From Rhodoferax sp. (GTDB lineage: Bacteria; Pseudomonadota; Gammaproteobacteria; Burkholderiales; Burkholderiaceae), in the NCBI GenBank assembly GCA_020048295.1, contig JAIFMT010000005.1, positions 1-31,085 on the forward strand: a stretch of DNA of 31,085 nt. The letters are read 5' to 3'. A model generated the notes under the pieces. It was given only the letters and a program-made list of their open reading frames with translations, was not told the DNA's origin and searched no databases. Position 1 is the first letter of the stretch. The number at the start of each line of letters is the position of its first letter. Of this stretch, positions 7,054 through 16,365 are shown one piece after another. Made by a program: the position numbers and the translations under genes.

Positions 7054-8622
7054 TCAAGCACCAAGCCGGGCCAGCAGGCCGGCAGTGGAGGCATCCAGCC
7101 CAGCCACGTCGCCGCTGCTTAGACGCGCCTGCAGGTCTTTGGCCAATACCTTGCCAAGTTCCACGCCCCATTGGTCAAAGCTGTTGATGCCCCATAGGCT
7201 GCCGCTGACAAACACCCGGTGCTCCTGCAAGGCAATCAGTGCGCCCAGGCTGGTGGGGTTGAGCTCATCGAGCAGCAAAAAGGTGCTGGGGCGATTGCCG
7301 GTGAAGTGCTTGTGGCCGCCGGCATCGGCTTTGCCAAGCATCAGCGCCTGCGCCTGCGCCAGCACGTTGGCCAACAGCAGCGCGTGGTGATCGGGCAGAC
7401 TGTGTTTGGGCTTTTTCACCGCCACAAACTCCACCGGCACCACATCGGTGCCCTGGTGCAGCATCTGAAAATAGGCGTGCTGGCCGTTGGTGCCGGGCTC
7501 ACCCCACAGCACCGGCGCGGTGTCAAACGGCACCGCCACGCCATCGACATCCACGCGTTTGCCGTTGCTCTCCATCTCGAGCTGCTGCAAATACGCCGGA
7601 TAACGCTTGAGCGCGCTATGGTATGGCGCAATACTGCGACTGGCAAAGCCGTGAAAGTTGCGGTACCAGACATCGAGCAAGCCCAGCCGTACCGGCAGGT
7701 TGCACGCCAGAGGGGCGGTGCGGAAATGCTCGTCCATGTCGTGCGCGCCAGTCAGGAACTCCTTGAAACCCTGCGCGCCAATGGCAATCGCCAACGGCAG
7801 TCCAATCGCCGACCACATCGAATAGCGCCCGCCGACCCAGTCCCAGAAGCCAAAGGTGGTGCTAATGCCAAAGGCATTGGCGGCTGCCACGTTGGTGGTC
7901 AGTGCGGCAAAGTGGCGGGCAATGTCGCTGCCGCCTTGCTGCAAGAACCAGTCTTTGGCCGAGTGCGCGTTGGTCATCGTCTCGATCGTCGTGAAGGTCT
8001 TGCTGGCCACTAAAAACAACGTGCTCTCGACCTTCACCCGGCGCAGCACGGCGGCAAGCTCGTGCCCGTCCACATTCGAGACAAAGTGAAAACGTTTGCC
8101 CGGCATGACAAATTCGTCAAGCGCCAGCACCGCCATCTGCGGCCCGAGGTCAGAGCCGCCTATGCCGATGTTGACCACGTCGGTGATCGCCGCATCAGCG
8201 CGCACATGCTCGGCATACACCAGCATGTCGGCCAGCACTTCTTGCACGGCGGTCAGCTCATCTGCTACGTTTAATAGAGCTGGTCGCGCTTTCTGAATAT
8301 GGGCTAGAGGCGGATTTCTTAATAACCAATGCATCACCGCGCGGTCTTCGGTGGTGTTGATTTTGTCGCCGGCAAACATCGCGTCGCGGTGCTGCGTCAG
8401 GCCGCTTTGCTGCGCCAGATCAAGCAGGATTTGCTCGGTGGCCGCGTCCAGCAGGTTTTTCGACAGATCGGCAAACACATGCGGCGCTGACTGGCTGAAC
8501 GCCGCAAAGCGACCGGCATCGGTGGCAAACGCGCTGCGCAAGTCAAACCTGCGGCCAGACGTTTCAAATTGTTGTTGCAAAACGCCCCAGGCGGGCGTGC
8601 GGTCACAACGGGTACGGTTCAT
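7054..8622 (-). CDS. pgi: Glucose-6-phosphate isomerase
   Basis: Interconverts glucose 6-phosphate and fructose 6-phosphate in the cytoplasm, joining glycolysis, gluconeogenesis and glycogen metabolism. The 522-residue product carries MFAGDKINTTEDRAVMHWLL, the phosphate-binding VVNIGIGGSDLGP, VASKTFTTIETMTNA, GGRYSMWSAIGLP, and both PGI signatures near LWGEPGTNGQHAYF and GSLWGINSFDQWGVELGK. The start at 8622 is supported by GAGG six bases upstream. Between the HWLL segment and ELTAVQ, about 15 residues (NPPLAHIQKARPALLN) are encoded by a copy of the dispersed palindromic repeat in antisense orientation. The frame is kept and conserved residues flank it, so the enzyme is probably active. It is the second gene of a tal-pgi-HAD group. 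Confidence 0.96.
   Translation of the reverse strand: MNRTRCDRTPAWGVLQQQFETSGRRFDLRSAFATDAGRFAAFSQSAPHVFADLSKNLLDAATEQILLDLAQQSGLTQHRDAMFAGDKINTTEDRAVMHWLLRNPPLAHIQKARPALLNVADELTAVQEVLADMLVYAEHVRADAAITDVVNIGIGGSDLGPQMAVLALDEFVMPGKRFHFVSNVDGHELAAVLRRVKVESTLFLVASKTFTTIETMTNAHSAKDWFLQQGGSDIARHFAALTTNVAAANAFGISTTFGFWDWVGGRYSMWSAIGLPLAIAIGAQGFKEFLTGAHDMDEHFRTAPLACNLPVRLGLLDVWYRNFHGFASRSIAPYHSALKRYPAYLQQLEMESNGKRVDVDGVAVPFDTAPVLWGEPGTNGQHAYFQMLHQGTDVVPVEFVAVKKPKHSLPDHHALLLANVLAQAQALMLGKADAGGHKHFTGNRPSTFLLLDELNPTSLGALIALQEHRVFVSGSLWGINSFDQWGVELGKVLAKDLQARLSSGDVAGLDASTAGLLARLGA
8271..8320 (+). repeat. Dispersed palindromic repeat, copy 2, inside pgi
   Basis: An A+T-rich stretch contains AATAGAGCTGG, GCGC, a short spacer and TGGGCTAGAGGC, matching the copies at 9934 and 22739. 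It sits inside pgi, in the opposite orientation to the gene, and is read through as a short variable loop. Compared with the other copies it has about three extra bases in the left arm. Confidence 0.6.
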
Positions 8623-8676
8623 AAAAGACCTCATTAACGTTGATAACTCGAAACCATATGGCGCTGGGCAAGCCAC

Positions 8677-9624
8677 TCAAGCCGCCAGCAGCAACTGGTC
8701 AAGGCGCTGCGCATCCGCACAAAACGCCCGGATGCCTTCGGCCAGTTTCTCGGTGGCCATGGCATCCTGGTTGAGCGCGAAGCGAAAACCGGCTTCGTCA
8801 TAGCCCACATGAGCAATGTCTTGTGCCTGCGCCAGGGCACCGTCCAGGGCTTTGGCCACCGGTATGTTGCTGTGCGCCAGCTCGGCCAGCAGCTCCGGGC
8901 TGACGGTCAGCAAATCACAACCCGCCAGCGCGGTGATCTGGCCGATATTGCGAAAACTGGCACCCATCACCTCAGTGGCGATACCGAATTTCTTGTAGTA
9001 GTTGTAGATCTGCGCCACTGACTTCACACCGGGGTCTTGGCTGCCTGCATTGTCGGCTTCCACCCAGGCCGTGCCAGCTGATCTTTTGTACCAGTCATAG
9101 ATGCGGCCAACAAACGGCGAGATCAGCTGCACCTTGGCCTGCGCGCACGCCACCGCCTGCACAAACGAAAACAGCAGCGTCAGATTGGTGTGGATGCCAC
9201 GACGCTCCAGCGCTTCTGCTGCAGCAATGCCCTCCCAGGTGGAGGCAATCTTGATCAGCACCCGGTCAATGTGGATGCCTTGGGCCTGGTACAGCTCGAT
9301 CAGTCGCTCGGCGCGGCTGATGGTGGCGCTGGTATCAAAGCTCAGCCGGGCATCCACCTCGGTCGAAACCCGCCCGGGAATGATCGCCAGAATCTCGCAG
9401 CCAAAGCGCACCAGCAGCCGGTCGGTCATCTCATCGAGCGCACGGCCACGGAATTGCGCCACCGTCTCGGTCAGCAGCGTGCGATAGTCGGACTTTTGTA
9501 CCGCCTTGAGAATCAGCGAGGGGTTGGTGGTGGCATCCTGCGGCTGAAATTGGGCCATTTGCAGAAAATCACCGGTATCAGCCACCACGGTGGTGAACTG
9601 TTTGAGCGCATCGAGTTGGTTCAT
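8677..9624 (-). CDS. tal: Transaldolase
   Basis: Moves a dihydroxyacetone unit between sugar phosphates in the non-oxidative pentose phosphate pathway; cytoplasmic. The 315-residue product has the class I transaldolase N-terminal signature ([15 protein letters not shown]), the Schiff-base lysine motif ([16 protein letters not shown]), [30 protein letters not shown] and [19 protein letters not shown]. Length is normal for the TalB type. The start at 9624 ([11 protein letters not shown]) fits homologues; a GTG at 9645 is possible but has no better ribosome site. pgi begins 54 bases downstream, so the two are probably co-transcribed. Confidence 0.96.
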   Translation of the reverse strand: MNQLDALKQFTTVVADTGDFLQMAQFQPQDATTNPSLILKAVQKSDYRTLLTETVAQFRGRALDEMTDRLLVRFGCEILAIIPGRVSTEVDARLSFDTSATISRAERLIELYQAQGIHIDRVLIKIASTWEGIAAAEALERRGIHTNLTLLFSFVQAVACAQAKVQLISPFVGRIYDWYKRSAGTAWVEADNAGSQDPGVKSVAQIYNYYKKFGIATEVMGASFRNIGQITALAGCDLLTVSPELLAELAHSNIPVAKALDGALAQAQDIAHVGYDEAGFRFALNQDAMATEKLAEGIRAFCADAQRLDQLLLAA

Positions 9625-9691
9625 GCCGTCATTATCATGCCCCACCGTGACAGCGAAATTGACAAATAGCTACGCCAGTTTCTTTTGAAGC

Positions 9692-9924
9692 AGCCATGAC
9701 CCAGAAGTGGATCTAGTGCTCAATTTTCGCGACGGTATCACGTGGGTGGACGAAATCAAGCACTCCTGTGCCTTGGCGCTGTCCCAAAAGGTTTATCTGG
9801 CCGCCAGGGCTGTGGGTGCCAGCCGAAAGCTGCTGGTCGCCGACAGGGATCAGCGCTACCCCAGAAAGACGATGTTGAGGTCATGAGTCCGCCGCAGGCA
9901 GAAACCACGCTTAACGCGGCGTAA
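9692..9924 (+). pseudogene. Frameshifted 3' remnant, DUF4143-like AAA ATPase
   Basis: One frame from 9692 reads HDPEVDLVL, DGITWVDEIKHS, SQKVYLAARAVGA and LLVADRDQRYP, then hits a stop at 9884-9886. The continuation (KDDVEVMSPPQAETTL) is found in the next frame and ends at 9924. The EVDLVL...EIK pattern and the following helix and strand resemble the C-terminal end of the AAA ATPase/DUF4143 family. No start codon, no N-terminal ATPase part and the frame break together indicate a decayed fragment. It occupies most of the 366-base gap between tal and the amidohydrolase gene; the rest is a palindromic repeat and a half-repeat at about 9665. Confidence 0.5.
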
Positions 9925-9933
9925 CTTACAAAG

Positions 9934-9980
9934 TTTTTAACCTCTAGCCCTTATAAAATATGCGCTTACAGCTATTTATT
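9934..9980 (-). repeat. Dispersed palindromic repeat, copy 4, intergenic
   Basis: On the minus strand it reads AATAGCTGTAAGCGC, a spacer, then ATAAGGGCTAGAGG and TTAAAA. It is one of the two best-preserved copies. The arms around AGCGC and AAGGGCT can pair as a short hairpin. It lies directly beyond the stop codon of the amidohydrolase gene. Confidence 0.65.
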
Positions 9981-9990
9981 CAATAGTAAT

Positions 9991-11205
9991 TTAACCCACC
10001 AACAAGGGCATCGCCTGCTCCACCAGACTGGCGTGCAAGGCAGCCCCCAGCGGCAGCACCTCGTCATTGAAGTCGTATTGGCTGTTGTGCAGGTGGCAGC
10101 TGCCCACGCCGTGGTCTGCCCCCTGGCCCAGGCGCAGGTAGGCACCCGGCTTGACACGCAGCATGAACGAGAAGTCCTCGGCCCCCATGCTGGGCTCCAG
10201 ATCGCACACGACGTTGGCAGCGCCCACCAGCCGCTCGGCCACGTCACCGGCAAACTTCGCCTCGGGCGCGGTGTTGATGGTGGCCGGGTACATGCGGGTG
10301 TAGGTCACCACGGCGCTGGCTCCAAAACCCTGCGCAATGGCACTGCACAGCTCGCTCAAGCGGCGCTCGATCAGCGCCTGCACGGTGGCGCTGAAGGTGC
10401 GCACGGTGCCGACCAGCGTGGCGCTGCCGGGAATCACGCTCATGGCGTTCAGGTCACCGGCCTGCATTGCGCACAGGCTGATCACCGCACTGTCCACCGG
10501 CTTGACGTTGCGCGAAACAATGCTTTGCACGGCGGTGATGATGTGGCCGGCCACCAGCACCGGGTCAATCGTCAGGTAGGCGTGGGCCCCGTGGCCGCCC
10601 TGGCCGGTGATGTCGATGCGAATGTGGTCGGCAGCGGCCATCATCGGGCCGGAATTCAGGCCAATCGTGCCGGGGCGCATCGCTGGCCAGTTGTGCATGC
10701 CAAACACCGACTGCACCGGAAAGCGCCCAAACAGGCCATCGTCAATCATCGCCTGCGCGCCGGCAAAACCCTCTTCGCCAGGCTGGAAGATCAGCACCGC
10801 GGTGCCGTCAAAGTTGCGCGTTTCAGCCAGATAGCGCGCGGCACCCACCAGCATGGCGGTGTGGCCATCGTGGCCGCAGCCGTGCATCAAGCCGGGGTTG
10901 AGGGATTTCCAGGCAAAGTCGTTGTGCTCGGTCATCGGCAACGCGTCCATGTCAGCGCGCAGACCAATCATCCGGCCAGCGGTCTGGCGCTGGCCTTTGA
11001 TAACGGCCACCAGCCCGGTCTTGCCGATGCCAGTGTGAATTTCATCAACGCCACAAACTTCAAGCGCCTGGCGGACACGGGCTGCCGTAAAAAACTCTTC
11101 AAAGCCCAACTCCGGGTGCGCGTGTAACTCGCGCCGCAGCGCGGTGAGTTCGGGGTGAAACGCTGCAATCTGCGCAAATGCGCGACCATGAGCCATCAAA
11201 GTCAT
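9991..11205 (-). CDS. M20 family amidohydrolase (hippurate hydrolase-like)
   Basis: The 404-residue product belongs to peptidase family M20D: metal-dependent cytoplasmic hydrolases of N-acyl amino acids such as hippurate or indole-acetyl conjugates. Residues seen are LRRELHAHPELGFEE near the N-terminus, GLRADMDALPM, the metal-binding LMHGCGHDGHTAML (Cys110, His112), the catalytic QPGEEGFAGA (Glu144/Glu145), VFGMHNWP (His171), the dimerisation-domain GQGGHGAHAY, and a final SCHLHNSQYDFND. The start at 11205 is supported by GGAG six bases upstream. It is divergent from the first glycogen-operon gene across 167 bases. The exact substrate is not visible in the sequence. Confidence 0.92.
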   Translation of the reverse strand: MTLMAHGRAFAQIAAFHPELTALRRELHAHPELGFEEFFTAARVRQALEVCGVDEIHTGIGKTGLVAVIKGQRQTAGRMIGLRADMDALPMTEHNDFAWKSLNPGLMHGCGHDGHTAMLVGAARYLAETRNFDGTAVLIFQPGEEGFAGAQAMIDDGLFGRFPVQSVFGMHNWPAMRPGTIGLNSGPMMAAADHIRIDITGQGGHGAHAYLTIDPVLVAGHIITAVQSIVSRNVKPVDSAVISLCAMQAGDLNAMSVIPGSATLVGTVRTFSATVQALIERRLSELCSAIAQGFGASAVVTYTRMYPATINTAPEAKFAGDVAERLVGAANVVCDLEPSMGAEDFSFMLRVKPGAYLRLGQGADHGVGSCHLHNSQYDFNDEVLPLGAALHASLVEQAMPLLVG

Positions 11206-11292
11206 CGCCTACTCCATCCTTATATTGTGAAACCGCAGTGCCGGTTATAGCGCAAGTTCAGCACCGCAATCGATAGGCGCGAAGTTGAGCGT

Positions 11293-11300
11293 GTGATAAT
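11293..11300 (+). promoter_or_regulatory. Possible extended -10 promoter for the plus glycogen operon
   Basis: TG at 11291-11293 context followed by GATAAT (11295-11300) gives an extended -10-like TGTGATAAT about 73 bases before the first GH57 start. No convincing -35 box lies 16-18 bases upstream. A G+C-rich imperfect inverted repeat (CACCCGC / GCGGGGGTG) lies between it and the gene. Confidence 0.3.
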
Positions 11301-11372
11301 CCCGCTCGTTGCCGCTACTGAACCCAGCGCGCCACCCGCTCCAGGCGGGGGTGTCGCCAACTTCATTTACCC

Positions 11373-12518
11373 ATGCAAGCCAACGAACTCATTCACCACG
11401 CACTGGTGCTCAACCTGCACCAACCTGCCGGAAATCTCGAAACCTTACTCGACCAGGAGTCCTGGGAGCCACGCGAGATTCTTGAATCCATGGACCGCAT
11501 GCCACGTACCCTGTGGGGTTATGAAGATGTGGCACGGGTTCACCTGTCACTTTCGGGCACGTTGCTCGAAACCTTGTCCAACCCTGATTTTCAGCGCCGC
11601 GTCTATGGCATGGTGGACTGTGGCTCGCTGCTGTGGCATCTGCAAAACCAGGCGCTGTTTCGCGTGCTGGGCACCGGCTACTACCACCCAGTGCTGCCGC
11701 TGATTCCCGCCGCAGATCGCCCCGAGCAACTCGGCCGCTGGCGCGGCATTGCCAGCCATTTGTTTTCACGCACCGACTTTCAGGGTTTTTGGCCGCCCGA
11801 GATGGGCTTTAGCATGGAACTGATCCCGCTGCTCAAGCAGATGGGCTACCGCTATGTACTGGTGGACAGCAACCACGTTGAGGCTGTCACACCCATGTCG
11901 TGGGCCGAACTGCGCTACCGTCCGCACATCGCCCGCCATGGCGACGCTGAAATAATCGTGGTGGTGCGCGACCGTGAGCTGTCTGATGCGCAGTTGTCGG
12001 GCATGGACCTCGACTGGTTCATCCATGAGGTGGTGCAGCGCACCCAGCACTGTGATTTCGAACCCCTGGTAACCACCGCCACCGATGGCGACAACGGCGG
12101 GTGGTTTCGCAACCATTCGTTCGAGGCCAATTACTGGGGGCTGTACCGCAATTTGCTCGATCAGGCGCGCGCCGGTGAGCATTCCATCCGGCCCACCTTC
12201 ATCGATGACTATCTGGACCGCTTCGGCGCGCACGGTGAAGTGCGGGTTGAGACCGGTGCCTGGAACACCGGCTGGCACCATGGCCAGGGTTTTGTCCAAT
12301 GGACCGGCTCGCTGGCCCAGCGCGAAGCCTTTGAACGCGTGGCCCAGACCAGCCAGGCGCTGCATGAAACCCGCGCCCGCGCTGCGGGGCAAGGCGCCAC
12401 CGATGGCCAATTGCAGCACTGGCTAGGCGAAGCCTGGGTACAGCGCGCCCATGACGATTTGAACGCCAGCTGGGCCCAGCTGGAACTGGCACGCCAACGC
12501 CTGGGCGACCCGGCGTAA
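11373..12518 (+). CDS. GH57 family glycoside hydrolase (alpha-glucan acting)
   Basis: The 381-residue product has the GH57 layout: an HALVLNLHQP strand at the N-terminus (conserved region 1), LGTGYYHPVLPLIP, the nucleophile region FWPPEMGFSMELIP (Glu143) and the acid region TTATDGDNGGWF (Asp238). GH57 retaining enzymes act on alpha-1,4/1,6-glucans (amylase, 4-alpha-glucanotransferase, branching). The reaction here cannot be fixed from sequence. It lacks a signal peptide, so it should be cytoplasmic and act on glycogen or maltodextrins. It is the first gene of a plus-strand operon; the next GH57 gene starts 45 bases later. It is paralogous to the minus-strand protein at 20972-22447, which has lost the Glu. 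Confidence 0.88.
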   Translation: MQANELIHHALVLNLHQPAGNLETLLDQESWEPREILESMDRMPRTLWGYEDVARVHLSLSGTLLETLSNPDFQRRVYGMVDCGSLLWHLQNQALFRVLGTGYYHPVLPLIPAADRPEQLGRWRGIASHLFSRTDFQGFWPPEMGFSMELIPLLKQMGYRYVLVDSNHVEAVTPMSWAELRYRPHIARHGDAEIIVVVRDRELSDAQLSGMDLDWFIHEVVQRTQHCDFEPLVTTATDGDNGGWFRNHSFEANYWGLYRNLLDQARAGEHSIRPTFIDDYLDRFGAHGEVRVETGAWNTGWHHGQGFVQWTGSLAQREAFERVAQTSQALHETRARAAGQGATDGQLQHWLGEAWVQRAHDDLNASWAQLELARQRLGDPA

Positions 12519-12563
12519 CGCTTTTCCAACCCTTGCATCATCCTTCAACAAGGAGAACCCGAA

Positions 12564-14027
12564 ATGAATCAATTGCCTGAATATGTCGATGGCCTGCCCA
12601 ACCTGTGCGGTTCGGAGGGCGTGATTGACCGCGCCATTGCCGCAGCCAAGGACCAGCCGGTTTTCTTGCCCGACAGTCGCATCGAATTTGGCAGCATCAA
12701 GAGTGCTTTTGCCAACGCCCTGCACATGCACCAGCCGCTGATTCCCGCCGGCGGACATGATTTGCAAACCGCCGATGTGATCAGCAATTTGCAATACATG
12801 CGCGACAACCCCGGCATCGGTGACAACCACAACGCCGGGGTGTTCCAGTGGTGCTACAAGCGCATGGGCGAGTTCATCCCACAACTGGTGAGTGAGGGCA
12901 AAGAGCCGCGCATCATGCTCGAATACTCCGGCACGCTGTTGCACGGGCTGCGCAAGATGGGGGCCAACGATGTGTTTGATGCACTGCATAACATCACCTG
13001 CAACCCCGGCCTGCGCCATTGCACCGAGTGGCTGGGTGCACCCTGGGGGCACGCGGTGGCCCCTTCCACCCCGGTGCAAGACTTCCGCCTGCATGTGAAG
13101 GCTTGGCAACACCATTTCGCGGCTATTTTTGGTGTTGAGGCGGTGACCCGGGTGCGCGGATTTTCGCCTTCCGAGATGGCCCTGCCCAACCACCCCGACG
13201 TGGCCTACGAGTTCGTCAAGACGCTCAAGGACTGCGGCTATCAGTGGGTTTTGGTACAAGAGCACACGGTTGAGCAACCCGCCGATGGCCACAACCCGCG
13301 CCACCCGCATCTGCCACACCTTCTGGTATGCACCAACTCCAAAGGCGAAACCGCCAGCATCATCGCCATCGTCAAGACGCAGGGCTCCGACACTAAACTG
13401 GTAGCCCAAATGCAACCAGCTTACGAGGCGCGCAGCGTGGGCCGCCATGAACTGGCTGGTCGGCAAGTGCCGCCGCTGGTGACGCAGATCGCCGACGGGG
13501 AAAACGGCGGCGTGATGATGAACGAATTTCCCGGCAAGTACAACGAGGTGATGCGCGAAGCCAGTCACAGCCAAAGCCCGGCAATGAACGGCACCGAATA
13601 CCTGGAGCATTTGTTTGCATTGGGCATCACCGAGTCCGATCTGCCCAAAATTCAGCCGCTGTTTCACAAGCTGATCTGGGAGCGCATGAAGCCCGGCGAC
13701 GGCCCGGACAAGCTCGCTGAGGTGATTGAGGCGATCCGCAAGGAAAACCACCGCTTCCACATGGAAGGCGGCAGCTGGACCAGCAACATGTCGTGGGTGC
13801 GCGGCTACGACAGCGTGATGAAACCCATGGAGGCGGCCAGTTCGCACTTCTTCAAATCAGTGCTCGAAGCCAACATCCCCAGCAACGACCCACGCTACCG
13901 CAAAGCCCTGTTTTACCTGCTCTCAGCCGAAACCAGCTGCTACCGCTACTGGGGCGAGGGCATCTGGACCGATTACGGCCGCGAACTGTGCCGCCGTGCC
14001 GATGCCATCATCACCCACGATTTTTGA
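12564..14027 (+). CDS. GH57 family glycoside hydrolase, second type
   Basis: The 487-residue product is a different GH57 lineage from its neighbour. Seen are ANALHMHQPLIP (region 1, shifted to about residue 50 by an N-terminal extension), LEYSGTLLHGL, WLGAPWGHAVAPS, the nucleophile region RGFSPSEMALPNHP (Glu204) and QIADGENGGVMMNEF (Asp311). Both catalytic positions are present. There is no signal peptide, so cytoplasmic alpha-glucan processing is expected; the exact reaction is unknown. A strong AAGGAGA lies eight to nine bases before the ATG. glgB follows after 12 bases, so the two are almost certainly co-transcribed and perhaps translationally coupled. Confidence 0.88.
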   Translation: MNQLPEYVDGLPNLCGSEGVIDRAIAAAKDQPVFLPDSRIEFGSIKSAFANALHMHQPLIPAGGHDLQTADVISNLQYMRDNPGIGDNHNAGVFQWCYKRMGEFIPQLVSEGKEPRIMLEYSGTLLHGLRKMGANDVFDALHNITCNPGLRHCTEWLGAPWGHAVAPSTPVQDFRLHVKAWQHHFAAIFGVEAVTRVRGFSPSEMALPNHPDVAYEFVKTLKDCGYQWVLVQEHTVEQPADGHNPRHPHLPHLLVCTNSKGETASIIAIVKTQGSDTKLVAQMQPAYEARSVGRHELAGRQVPPLVTQIADGENGGVMMNEFPGKYNEVMREASHSQSPAMNGTEYLEHLFALGITESDLPKIQPLFHKLIWERMKPGDGPDKLAEVIEAIRKENHRFHMEGGSWTSNMSWVRGYDSVMKPMEAASSHFFKSVLEANIPSNDPRYRKALFYLLSAETSCYRYWGEGIWTDYGRELCRRADAIITHDF

Positions 14028-14039
14028 CAGGATGTTCCC

Positions 14040-16361
14040 ATGAAGAAAAGCCACTTCGAAACCGAACTCAAGCGCATCAGTGATGCCCGCCATCACGATC
14101 CGTTTGATGTTCTGGGCTGCCATCCGGACGGTCAGAAAGGGGCTGGCGTGGTGGTGCGTGCCTTCATTCCGCAGGCCCTTGAGGTGCGCATCGCCGAAGG
14201 TGGCCTGGTGCTTGAACGACTGCCGGGCAGCGACCATTTCGAGTGGCGTGGTGACGGCAGCGCCTTGCCCAAGCATTACAGCCTGATTTGGCGCGACGCT
14301 GGCCGTCGCGAACACATCGCGCGCGACCCCTACACCTTTGCGCCGCAAATCGGCGATCTCGACCTGCACCTGTTTGGCGAGGGTCGGCATCGCCATGCGC
14401 ACAGTTTTCTGGGTGCGCATGAGCACGAGGTGGACGGTGTCGGCGGTGTGCTGTTTGCCGTCTGGGCCCCCAACGCCGAGCGCGCCAGCGTGGTTGGCGA
14501 CTTCAACCAGTGGGACGGGCGTCGGCATCAGATGCGGGTGCGGGGTGGCAGTGGCATCTGGGAGCTGTTCATTCCAGACCTGGCCCCAGGCCATGTCTAT
14601 AAGTACGAAATCCGCAACCGGCACAGCGCTGCCATTTTGCTCAAAGCCGACCCCTACGGCCAGCGCCATGAGTTGCGCCCACTAACAGCCTCCATCATCA
14701 CCGGGCGCAGCAGCTATCCGTGGTCCGACAGCGACTGGATGGCGCAGCGCGCCGCAGCTGATTGGCAGCACCGGCCGATGTCGGTTTATGAAATGCACCT
14801 GGGCTCGTGGAAGCGCGGCCAGGAGGGCGAGTTCCTCAACTACCGCGAAGCGGCACACCTGCTGGTGGATTACGTCAAGGACATGGGCTTCACCCACATC
14901 GAGCTGATGCCCATTACCGAGCACCCCTACGACCTGTCCTGGGGTTACCAGACCACCGGCTATTTCGCGCCCACCAGCCGCTTTGGCGAGCCCGACGATT
15001 GCCGCTATTTTGTCGATTACTGCCACCGCAACGGCATTGGTGTGCTGCTCGACTGGGTGCCGGCGCACTTTCCGAAAGATGCCCACGGCCTGGCGCGCTT
15101 TGACGGCACACCCTTGTATGAGCACGCCGATCCGCGTCTGGGTGAACACATGGATTGGTCCACACTGATCTTCAACTTTGGCCGCAATGAGGTGAAGAGC
15201 TTTTTGCTGTCGTCGGCGATTTATTGGCTTGAAGACATGCACATCGACGGCCTGCGGGTCGATGCCGTGGCTTCCATGCTTTACCTGGACTACTCGCGCA
15301 AGGCAGGTGAGTGGGTGCCCAACCAGTACGGCGGGCGCGAAAACCTGGCCGCCATTGACTTCCTGCGTGAACTCAACATTGCCACCCACGACCAGTGTCC
15401 GGGTGTGCTGATGATTGCCGAAGAGTCCACCTCCTGGCCGCAGGTCAGCCGCCCCACCTATGTTGGCGGCCTGGGGTTCGATATCAAGTGGAACATGGGC
15501 TGGATGAACGATACCTTGCGCTACATCGAGAACGAGCCCATTTATCGCAAATACCACCACGGCATGCTGACCTTCAGCATGATCTATGCCTTCACCGAAA
15601 ACTTCATGTTGCCGTTTTCGCACGACGAAGTGGTGCATGGCAAGCATTCCATGCTGGAAAAATTGCCGGGCGACGAGTGGCAGCGTCACGCCAACCTGCG
15701 CACGCTTTACGCCTACCAGTTCACGCATCCAGGCAAAAAACTGCTGTTCATGGGTACCGAATTTGGTCAGGGCCGCGAATGGAACAGTGCTGGCGTGCTC
15801 GACTGGTATGTGCTGGACTACCCGCTGCACCAGGGGGTGCAGCGGCTGGTGCGCGACCTCAACACGCTGTATGTCAACGCACCCGCGCTGTACCGCAACG
15901 AATTCGATGCCACCGGCTTCGAATGGATTGATTGCCATGATTCACAGCAATCCATCCTGTCGTATGTGCGACGCGGCGCGGCGGACGAAGTAATGCTGGT
16001 CATTCTCAACCTCACCCCGGTGCCACGTCATGACTACCGCATTGGCGTGCCGCTCGCCGGCGACTACCGTGAAGTGCTGAACACTGATTCAGCGCATTAC
16101 GGTGGCAGCAACGTCGGCAACGGCATCGGCGTGATGAGCGCCGAAGAAAAACCCTGGATGGGGCGGCCGTATTCGATCACGCTCACCGTACCGCCATTGG
16201 GTAGCCTGGTCTTGCGCTTTGAGCCCTTGGTGGTGGCAGTCGTTGAAAGCAAAACACTGGCAATTGCTGCCGAGCGTGAACCGATGGACCAGCAATTGCG
16301 CAAGCCAAAGGCCAGCAGCAAAGCGGCCCTCAAAAAAATAGACCTGCCAGCGGCAACCTGA
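14040..16361 (+). CDS. glgB: 1,4-alpha-glucan branching enzyme, GH13
   Basis: Makes alpha-1,6 branches in glycogen. The 773-residue product has the N1 module ([14 protein letters not shown]), a CBM48 module ([20 protein letters not shown]) and the GH13 barrel. The triad is Asp408 ([12 protein letters not shown]), Glu461 ([10 protein letters not shown]) and Asp529 ([11 protein letters not shown]), each three positions from the E. coli enzyme. An all-beta C-domain follows. After the usual end (about residue 728 in E. coli) there is a tail of about 40 residues, rich in Lys and Ala ([15 protein letters not shown]), with no family counterpart that I recognise. It is the last gene of the plus operon, and AGGA precedes the start. 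It converges on glgA. Confidence 0.97.
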   Translation: MKKSHFETELKRISDARHHDPFDVLGCHPDGQKGAGVVVRAFIPQALEVRIAEGGLVLERLPGSDHFEWRGDGSALPKHYSLIWRDAGRREHIARDPYTFAPQIGDLDLHLFGEGRHRHAHSFLGAHEHEVDGVGGVLFAVWAPNAERASVVGDFNQWDGRRHQMRVRGGSGIWELFIPDLAPGHVYKYEIRNRHSAAILLKADPYGQRHELRPLTASIITGRSSYPWSDSDWMAQRAAADWQHRPMSVYEMHLGSWKRGQEGEFLNYREAAHLLVDYVKDMGFTHIELMPITEHPYDLSWGYQTTGYFAPTSRFGEPDDCRYFVDYCHRNGIGVLLDWVPAHFPKDAHGLARFDGTPLYEHADPRLGEHMDWSTLIFNFGRNEVKSFLLSSAIYWLEDMHIDGLRVDAVASMLYLDYSRKAGEWVPNQYGGRENLAAIDFLRELNIATHDQCPGVLMIAEESTSWPQVSRPTYVGGLGFDIKWNMGWMNDTLRYIENEPIYRKYHHGMLTFSMIYAFTENFMLPFSHDEVVHGKHSMLEKLPGDEWQRHANLRTLYAYQFTHPGKKLLFMGTEFGQGREWNSAGVLDWYVLDYPLHQGVQRLVRDLNTLYVNAPALYRNEFDATGFEWIDCHDSQQSILSYVRRGAADEVMLVILNLTPVPRHDYRIGVPLAGDYREVLNTDSAHYGGSNVGNGIGVMSAEEKPWMGRPYSITLTVPPLGSLVLRFEPLVVAVVESKTLAIAAEREPMDQQLRKPKASSKAALKKIDLPAAT

Positions 16362-16365
16362 CAGC

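Noticed and set aside
12423..13847. Minus-strand open frame of 474 codons antisense to the second GH57 gene
   Set aside because: The sense strand is clearly coding with both GH57 catalytic motifs; the antisense product shows no family.
14682..15938. Minus-strand open frame of 418 codons antisense to glgB
   Set aside because: Mirror of the glgB reading frame; no domain seen and no ribosome site.
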